Origin: Comamonadaceae bacterium
Lineage (GTDB): Bacteria; Pseudomonadota; Gammaproteobacteria; Burkholderiales; Burkholderiaceae
NCBI GenBank assembly: GCA_947374535.1
Contig: CANCCJ010000074.1
Coordinates: 1-12,452 of the forward strand
Reading direction: 5' to 3'
DNA length: 12,452 bases
Below the pieces are notes generated by a model that saw nothing but the letters and a program-made list of their open reading frames with translations, made no database searches and was not told the origin of the DNA. How positions within the stretch are numbered: position 1 is the first letter of the stretch; each line of letters begins with the position of its first letter. The translations under genes and the position numbers were made by a program. Below, in pieces: positions 8,052 through 12,452 of the stretch.

Positions 8052-8975
8052 ATGAGCACACCACTTTTTGAATGCAACCACCTCCTCAAACGCTATGGTG
8101 ATAACACCGTGGTGAACGATGTGTCTTTCAGCATTGCCCCCGGCGAATGTTTGGGCGTGATTGGCCCCAACGGCGCCGGCAAAACCACCACCCTGCGCAT
8201 GTGCCTAGGCCTCGCACAGCCCGATGGCGGCAACATTCATGCGTTCGGTTTGTCCATGCCGGATGATGCGCTGGCCATCAAAGCCCGCTTAGGCGTGGTG
8301 AGCCAGTTCGACACGCTAGACCCTGACTTCACTTGCGCCGAAAACCTGCTGGTGTTTGGCCGTTACTTTGGGTTGAAAAAGGCTGACATTCAAGCGCGCA
8401 TTCCACAACTGCTGGAGTTCGCTGCGCTCTCGCACAAGGCCAACGCCAAGCCAGGCGAGTTGTCGGGTGGCATGAAACGCCGACTCAGCCTGGCCCGCGC
8501 GCTCATCAACAACCCCGACTTGCTGCTGCTCGACGAGCCCACCACAGGTCTCGACCCGCAAGCACGCCACCTGATGTGGGAGCGCTTGCAACAACTACTG
8601 CAACAAGGCAAATCGATTTTGCTGACCACCCACTTCATGGACGAGGCAGAACGTTTGTGCAACCGCTTGCTGGTGCTCGACCACGGCAAAAAAATTGCCG
8701 AAGGCACGCCGCGTGATTTGATTGCCAAGCACCTAGAACCCGACGTGGTGGAGGTGTATGGCAACGGCGCTTTGGCCTTGGTTGACAGCCCGATCGCCAC
8801 ACTCGCCCAACGCGTCGAGACCAGCGGCGAGACGGTGTTTTTCTACACCCAAGATGCCGCCCAACTGCTGCAAGGCTTAAGCGCCCACACGGGTCTGCGC
8901 ACCTTGCACCGCCCGGCCAACTTGGAAGATTTGTTTTTGAAAATGACCGGACGCCAAATCCGTGAGGAAGGTTGA
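8052..8975 (+). CDS. ABC-2 type exporter ATP-binding protein, NodI-like
   Basis: Cytoplasmic ATPase of a two-gene ABC exporter. All nucleotide-binding motifs are intact and in order over 307 aa: Walker A G38-PNGAGK44-TT, Q-loop Q85 (GVVSQFDTLD), signature L137-SGG-M, Walker B LLLL-D161-E162 and H-loop H194. The LSGGMKRRLSLARAL and FMDEAERLCNRLLVLDHGK stretches and the downstream NodJ-like permease place it in the NodI/DRA family. In rhizobia NodI-NodJ exports lipo-chitin Nod factor; non-nodulating betaproteobacteria carry chromosomal relatives of unknown substrate, so a nodulation role should not be assumed. About 80 C-terminal residues follow the ATPase core. The start has no Shine-Dalgarno; a CACAAT hexamer lies 7 nt upstream. 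The stop is 2 nt before the permease start, so the two are one operon. Confidence 0.94.
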   Translation: MSTPLFECNHLLKRYGDNTVVNDVSFSIAPGECLGVIGPNGAGKTTTLRMCLGLAQPDGGNIHAFGLSMPDDALAIKARLGVVSQFDTLDPDFTCAENLLVFGRYFGLKKADIQARIPQLLEFAALSHKANAKPGELSGGMKRRLSLARALINNPDLLLLDEPTTGLDPQARHLMWERLQQLLQQGKSILLTTHFMDEAERLCNRLLVLDHGKKIAEGTPRDLIAKHLEPDVVEVYGNGALALVDSPIATLAQRVETSGETVFFYTQDAAQLLQGLSAHTGLRTLHRPANLEDLFLKMTGRQIREEG

Positions 8976-8977
8976 GT

Positions 8978-9742
8978 ATGTTTCGTTTCTGGCCCGTCTT
9001 CCTTCGCAACCTGTTGGTATGGCGCAAGCTCGCCATACCCAGCCTCGTCGCCAACATTGCCGAACCCTTGATGTGGCTGGTGGCCTTTGGCTACGGCCTG
9101 GGTGCACTCGTTGGTGAAGTGACCTTGGGCGAAGACAAAGTACCCTACATCTTGTTCTTAGCCAGCGGCTCCATCTGCATGAGCGCCATGAACGCCGCCA
9201 CGTTTGAAGCGCTGTACTCAGCCTTCTCACGCATGCATGTGCAAAAAACATGGGACGGCATCTTGAACGCCCCCATGCGCTTGGACGATGTACTGCTGGC
9301 CGAAATGCTCTGGGCCGCCTTCAAAGCGCTGTTCACCATCACCGCCATCTTGGGCGTGATGTGTACGCTGGGCATCACCCAAAGCTGGAAGCTCTTGGCT
9401 GCGTGGCCCATTCTGTTGTTCGTCGGCATCACCTTCAGTTGCATCGCGCTCATCTTCAATGCACTGGCCAAGGGCTATGACTTCTTCACCTACTACTTCA
9501 CGCTGTTCCTCACGCCCATGATGTTCTTGAGCGGAGTGTTCTTCCCCCGCGATCAACTGCCGGGCATCGTGCGCGAGATCTCGGCTTGGCTGCCGCTCAC
9601 TCAAGCCATCGCCTTGGTGCGGCCCTTGTTTCTCGACCAATGGCCCACGGATGTGGCGCTGCACCTAGGCGTGCTGGCGGTGTACACCGTGGTCGCGTGG
9701 AAGATCGCGCTGCATTTGACGAAAAAGCGTTTCAAGGCCTAA
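8978..9742 (+). CDS. ABC-2 type transporter permease, NodJ-like
   Basis: Inner-membrane half of the exporter formed with the ATPase directly upstream. The 254-aa protein has about six hydrophobic segments: one near residues 25-45, one near 62-80, three through the middle (about 108-165), and one at the C-terminal end. The ABC-2 motif MFLSGVFFPRDQLP lies at about residues 180-195, in the family's usual place before the last membrane segments. The ATG at 8978 is chosen over the in-frame TTG at 8972 because AGGAAGG (8965-8971) is spaced 6 nt from the ATG but abuts the TTG. The Shine-Dalgarno lies inside the end of the ATPase gene, so translation is probably coupled. A short AGCGA/TCGCT hairpin (9762-9774) follows the gene, without a T-run; no clear terminator is seen. 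The exported substrate is unknown. Confidence 0.92.
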   Translation: MFRFWPVFLRNLLVWRKLAIPSLVANIAEPLMWLVAFGYGLGALVGEVTLGEDKVPYILFLASGSICMSAMNAATFEALYSAFSRMHVQKTWDGILNAPMRLDDVLLAEMLWAAFKALFTITAILGVMCTLGITQSWKLLAAWPILLFVGITFSCIALIFNALAKGYDFFTYYFTLFLTPMMFLSGVFFPRDQLPGIVREISAWLPLTQAIALVRPLFLDQWPTDVALHLGVLAVYTVVAWKIALHLTKKRFKA

Positions 9743-9843
9743 AGCAAGGCGCATGAAATGTAGCGAATATCGCTCAACCGTAAAAACGACCAAGCTTGTT
9801 CCCCAAAGGCACGAGCAAAGCGAAGTGCCGAAACAACCACCCG

Positions 9844-9919
9844 CCGGTGAATGGGCTTGGGGCGGCTGACGATTTCTGGTACCCCAGTATGAGGAAGCCG
9901 CCTCAAGCCCATTCACCGG
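9844..9919. repeat. Long inverted repeat, 24-bp arms, in the ABC-hbd gap
   Basis: Bases 9844-9867 and 9896-9919 are reverse complements over 24 positions with a single mismatch (g9860 with t9903), separated by a 28-nt loop. The loop itself can form CTGG/CCAG (9876-9879 with 9884-9887). A smaller hairpin lies just upstream: GGCAC 9809-9813 with GTGCC 9825-9829, itself flanked by TTGTT/AACAA (9796-9800 with 9832-9836). No T-run follows on either strand, so it is not a classical terminator. The 9743-10014 gap otherwise holds only the direct repeat and the hbd promoter/ribosome site. It may be a copy of a dispersed palindromic element; that is inference. Confidence 0.85.
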
Positions 9920-9973
9920 AGCGACACCACACAAAGCCCGATCACCGTCAGCCAGACGCAACCCATCACCCGC

Positions 9974-9979
9974 TAATAT
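9974..9979 (+). promoter_or_regulatory. Candidate -10 element of the 3-hydroxybutyryl-CoA dehydrogenase gene
   Basis: TAATAT in the context CGCTAATATTGG would start a transcript near 9986, leaving a leader of about 29 nt that includes the AAGGA Shine-Dalgarno (10003-10007), 7 nt before the ATG. No convincing -35 is seen. This gene therefore has a conventional leader, unlike amn, psd and the ABC ATPase. Confidence 0.4.
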
Positions 9980-10014
9980 TGGCTTTTGATTCAACCGTAA
10001 ACAAGGATTTCCCA

Positions 10015-10863
10015 ATGAGCATTCAAACCGTAGGCATCATCGGCGCTGGCACCATGGGCAACGGCATCGCACAAGCCTGTGCCGTGTCTGGCGTGAACGT
10101 GGTGATGGTCGACATTTCTGAAGCCGCTGTAGCCAAGGGCCTCGCCACCGTCGCAGGCAGCTTGGACCGTTTGATCAAGAAAGAAAAAATCACCGAAGCC
10201 GACAAAGCCGCCGCTTTGTCGCGCATCAAAACCAGCACCAGCTACGACGACCTCAAAGCGGCCCAACTGGTGATCGAAGCCGCCACCGAGAACTACGACC
10301 TCAAAGTCAAGATCGTCAAACAGCTTGACGGCATGTTGGCCCCCGAAGCCATCATCGCGTCCAACACCTCATCCATCTCCATCACCAAGCTCGCCGCCGT
10401 CACCACCCGTGCCGACCGCTTCATTGGCATGCACTTTTTCAACCCCGTGCCCATGATGGCGCTGGTGGAAATCATCCGTGGCTTGCAAACGTCGGACGCC
10501 ACGCACGCTGCTGTGCACGACCTTTCTACACGCCTGGGCAAGAGCCCCATCACCGTGAAGAACGCGCCTGGCTTTGTAGTGAACCGCATCTTGGTGCCCA
10601 TGATCAACGAAGCCTTCTTTGTGTTGGCCGAAGGTGTGGCCACTGCCGAAGACATCGACGCCGGCATGAAGCTCGGTTGTAACCAGCCCATCGGGCCCTT
10701 GGCTTTGGCCGACATGATTGGCCTCGATGTCTGTGTGGCCGTGATGGACGTGTACTTGCAAGAGTTTGGTGACAGCAAATACCGCGCATGCCCCTTGCTC
10801 AAAGAGATGGTCGCTGCGGGCCAATTGGGTCGCAAAACCGGCAAAGGCGTATACACCTACTAA
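10015..10863 (+). CDS. hbd: 3-hydroxybutyryl-CoA dehydrogenase
   Basis: Cytosolic NAD(P)-dependent oxidoreductase interconverting 3-hydroxybutyryl-CoA and acetoacetyl-CoA, used in short-chain beta-oxidation and possibly aromatic (PaaH-like) or PHB-linked metabolism. At 282 aa it has the usual size of the stand-alone enzyme. The Rossmann motif is G10-A-G12-TM-G15, with the acidic Asp33 at the end of the second strand favouring NAD over NADP. Catalytic residues fit the family: S119 (in ASNTSS), H140 and N143 (in MHFFNPVPMM), N190 (in GFVVNRIL). The C-terminal domain ends with the common GRKTGKGVYTY. ATG 10015 is supported by AAGGA 7 nt upstream and by the glycine motif starting where expected. 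The open frame extends back to 9796, but that part crosses the hairpin and is not protein-like. It shares acyl-CoA chemistry with icmF, about 5.6 kb upstream. Alternative name paaH. Confidence 0.95.
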   Translation: MSIQTVGIIGAGTMGNGIAQACAVSGVNVVMVDISEAAVAKGLATVAGSLDRLIKKEKITEADKAAALSRIKTSTSYDDLKAAQLVIEAATENYDLKVKIVKQLDGMLAPEAIIASNTSSISITKLAAVTTRADRFIGMHFFNPVPMMALVEIIRGLQTSDATHAAVHDLSTRLGKSPITVKNAPGFVVNRILVPMINEAFFVLAEGVATAEDIDAGMKLGCNQPIGPLALADMIGLDVCVAVMDVYLQEFGDSKYRACPLLKEMVAAGQLGRKTGKGVYTY

Positions 10864-10896
10864 GCCACGATTCGCCACCGCGTCGCACGTCTCGCT

Positions 10897-11661
10897 ATGA
10901 AGTACGCCCTGCTCTCTGACGTTCACAGCAATTTGCACGCGCTCGACGCGTGTTTGGCGCATGCACAAACGCAGGGCGTGGCTCGCATTGCGCTGCTGGG
11001 TGACTTAGTGAGCTATGGTGCCTTTCCCGCTGAAGTGGTGGCGCGTTGCCAAAAGCTGCAACAAGACGGCGCCATCGTGCTGCGTGGCAACCACGAAGAG
11101 TTGATTCAGACGCACAACATCAACGCAGCCAACCCTAACCCTTCATTGGGTAGTCAAACGGCGGAGTGGACGCACGACCAGTTGTCGCACGCGCAACGGT
11201 TTTGGTTAGAGATCTTGCCGCTCACCGCGCAGGTCGACCACATGCTGTTGGTACACGCCAGTGCCGATGCGCCTGAGCGTTGGCGATATGTGGAAGACGA
11301 GCGCACGGCAGCGCTGAGCTTAGATGCCGCGTGCACTCACCCTGATGTCCGTTATGTGTTCGGTGGCCATGTGCACCATCAGTCGTTGTACTACCGCGGC
11401 ACGGGTCGCCAGCTGATGGCGTTCAAACCCACGTCTGGCGTGCCCATCCCCACCCCCAAACATCGTCAATGGATTGCCACCATTGGCTCAGTCGGGCAGC
11501 CGCGGGATGGCAACCCACGCGCCATGTATGCCGTGTTTGACAGCACAGCCGCCAAGCTCACCTTCCACCGCGTGGCGTATGACCACCGCGCGGCTGCTCG
11601 TGCCGTGCGCGAAGCGGGTTTGCCCGAATTTTTTGCCCAACGCTTGGAGAGCGGCAAATGA
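10897..11661 (+). CDS. Calcineurin-like metallophosphoesterase
   Basis: Predicted cytosolic phosphatase or phosphodiesterase with a two-metal centre. The 254-aa protein shows the complete motif set: D8-V-H10 at the N-terminus, G35-D36, G64-N-H66-E, H120 (in LLVHAS) and G157-H158-V-H160. GSVGQPRDGNPRAMYAVFD near residues 197-215 is typical of the COG0639/YfcE-type group. Substrate cannot be read from sequence: a phosphoprotein, a nucleotide or another phosphoester are all possible. It starts 33 bp after hbd with no visible Shine-Dalgarno, so it may depend on read-through or coupling from hbd. Its TGA stop overlaps the ATG of the downstream protein kinase in the form ATGA, which makes a paired phosphatase/kinase function attractive but unproven. 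Confidence 0.9.
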   Translation: MKYALLSDVHSNLHALDACLAHAQTQGVARIALLGDLVSYGAFPAEVVARCQKLQQDGAIVLRGNHEELIQTHNINAANPNPSLGSQTAEWTHDQLSHAQRFWLEILPLTAQVDHMLLVHASADAPERWRYVEDERTAALSLDAACTHPDVRYVFGGHVHHQSLYYRGTGRQLMAFKPTSGVPIPTPKHRQWIATIGSVGQPRDGNPRAMYAVFDSTAAKLTFHRVAYDHRAAARAVREAGLPEFFAQRLESGK

Positions 11662-12452
11662 AACGCTTAGAAGCGGGCACCGAGCTGGACGGGTTCCGCA
11701 TTGGCGCTTGCTTGCACGCAGGCGGCATGGCGCATATTTACGAGGTGACCTATGCCGACGGTCGAACAGCGCCGTTCGACATGGTGATGAAGGTGCCGCG
11801 CATGACCGCAGGCGACGGCGCCGAGAACATTGTGGGCTTCGAGGTGGAGCACCAAATCTTGCAAGTGCTGCACGGCACACATGTGCCGCGCTTTGTGGCC
11901 GCAGGCGATTTGGTGAACCTACCTTACTTGGTGATGGAGCATGTGCAGGGCCAAACCTTGCAGCAAGTGCTGGACGCACACACAGAGAACCGCACCCGCG
12001 CAGACGTGGCGGACATCGCCCGGCTTGGCGCATCCATCGCCCGAGCTGCCCACAGCCTGCACCAACAAAACACCTGTCACCTCGACATCAAGCCAGCCAA
12101 CGTGCTGCTGCACCCTGACGGTCACGCCGTGCTGCTGGACTTTGGTTTGTCCTGCCATGCACATTACCCCGATTTGCTGGCCGAAGAGCTGCGCAAAGCC
12201 GTGGGCTCGCCCGCATGGATTGCACCTGAGCAAGTGGTGGGTGTGCGCGGCGATCCGCGCAGCGACATCTTTGCCATCGGCGTGATGTTGTACGAATTGG
12301 CCACCAGCGAACTGCCCTTTGGCAACCCACAAACCAGCGGCGGCATGCGCCAGCGTTTGTGGATGGATCCCACCCCGCCACGCCGTCTGCGCGAAGACTT
12401 GCCCGAGTGGTTGCAAGAAGTGGTGCTGCGTTGCCTAGCGCCCGAAGCCGCC
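11658..12452 (+). CDS. Serine/threonine protein kinase, 3' truncated by window end
   Basis: Hanks-type (PknB-like) protein kinase; 265 codons are visible and the frame stays open at the end. Order of motifs: a degenerate glycine loop L19-HAGGMAHIYEV30, Lys45 (in MVMKVPR), a Glu of helix C near 62-64, the catalytic loop H141-L-D143-IKPAN148, D161-F-G, A189-P-E191, and D203-I-F-A-I-G. All catalytic residues are present. Two deviations: the first loop glycine is His20 and the last is Ala25, and the usual HRD is HLD, so it is a non-RD kinase. The start ATG overlaps the phosphoesterase stop (ATGA) and has GGAG (11646-11649) 8 nt upstream. A C-terminal sensor or membrane domain, if any, lies beyond the window. 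The usual partner logic would be control of phosphorylation by the upstream phosphatase. Confidence 0.9.
   Translation, partial: MKRLEAGTELDGFRIGACLHAGGMAHIYEVTYADGRTAPFDMVMKVPRMTAGDGAENIVGFEVEHQILQVLHGTHVPRFVAAGDLVNLPYLVMEHVQGQTLQQVLDAHTENRTRADVADIARLGASIARAAHSLHQQNTCHLDIKPANVLLHPDGHAVLLDFGLSCHAHYPDLLAEELRKAVGSPAWIAPEQVVGVRGDPRSDIFAIGVMLYELATSELPFGNPQTSGGMRQRLWMDPTPPRRLREDLPEWLQEVVLRCLAPEAA

Larger units (their letters stand above)
9774..10001. repeat. 11-bp direct repeat bracketing the intergenic hairpin segment
   Basis: TCAACCGTAAA occurs at 9774-9784 and again at 9991-10001, with 206 bp between. The copies are identical and stop matching immediately outside on both sides. The intervening segment contains the long inverted repeat and no credible gene. 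This could be a target-site duplication around an inserted non-coding element, but I see no terminal inverted repeats at its ends, so a chance or functional repeat is possible. Confidence 0.5.

Noticed and set aside
9844..9925. Intrinsic terminator of the ABC operon
   Set aside because: The stem is strong but no T-run follows on either strand, and the loop is 28 nt.
9790..9940. Integron attC-like recombination site
   Set aside because: I looked for the RYYYAAC and GTTRRRY core pair at the ends of the imperfect palindrome and did not find a correctly oriented pair; no integrase or cassette is present.
9796..10014. N-terminal extension of hbd or a separate small protein
   Set aside because: The extension reads through the inverted repeat, has no protein-like pattern, and the true start has AAGGA at 7 nt with the Rossmann motif immediately after. 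The minus-strand frame 9665-10015 gives similar peptide text only because the region is palindromic.
11474..12118. Plus-strand 214-codon frame across the phosphoesterase/kinase junction
   Set aside because: It is Arg/Pro/Ala-rich with no motifs and is out of frame with both the phosphoesterase and the kinase, whose frames carry complete catalytic motifs.
1..12452. CRISPR arrays, tRNA/rRNA genes, insertion sequences or defence systems
   Set aside because: No regularly spaced repeats, tRNA-like cloverleaf, transposase or defence-family motif was seen. The kinase/phosphatase pair was considered as a defence-like module, but nothing else supports that.

Overview
The window looks like a chromosomal segment of a betaproteobacterium, most likely Burkholderiales/Comamonadaceae (Limnohabitans/Rhodoferax-like). 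This is inferred from the gene families (fused isobutyryl-CoA mutase, NodI/NodJ-like ABC pair, two-part TRAP permease), the moderately high GC, and the use of -10 elements placed right against start codons. No database search was possible.

Layout. (1) 1-927: 3' part of a TRAP-type large permease, closed by a strong intrinsic terminator. (2) 1026-5892: a well-formed promoter with a perfect 16-bp palindrome inside its -35/-10 spacer drives icmF (fused isobutyryl-CoA mutase). AMP nucleosidase (amn) follows 16 bp later and has its own -10-like element. (3) 5893-7143: an AT-rich spacer with a long AT-only hairpin, then an AT-richer gene for a GDSL/SGNH esterase lipoprotein, probably an acquired or fast-evolving insertion. 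(4) 7156-9742: phosphatidylserine decarboxylase (minus strand), divergent across only 32 bp from an ABC-2 exporter pair, ATPase then permease. (5) 9743-10014: a 272-bp gene-free gap with a 24-bp-arm inverted repeat, bracketed by an 11-bp direct repeat. (6) 10015-10863: 3-hydroxybutyryl-CoA dehydrogenase. (7) 10897-12452: a metallophosphoesterase whose stop overlaps the start of a Ser/Thr protein kinase that runs off the window end.

How the genes fit together. IcmF (isobutyryl-CoA/butyryl-CoA) and the 3-hydroxybutyryl-CoA dehydrogenase both serve short-chain acyl-CoA metabolism, and the palindrome suggests control by an acyl-CoA or branched-chain regulator. Psd makes phosphatidylethanolamine at the membrane. 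The phosphoesterase and kinase form a plausible phosphatase/kinase pair.

Most of the window is ordinary core metabolism; I see no complete new system. The points most worth a second look are the operator palindrome in the icmF promoter, three genes (amn, psd, ABC ATPase) that lack a Shine-Dalgarno and have a -10-like hexamer 6-7 nt before ATG (candidate leaderless mRNAs), the two long hairpins, and the phosphatase/non-RD-kinase pair.
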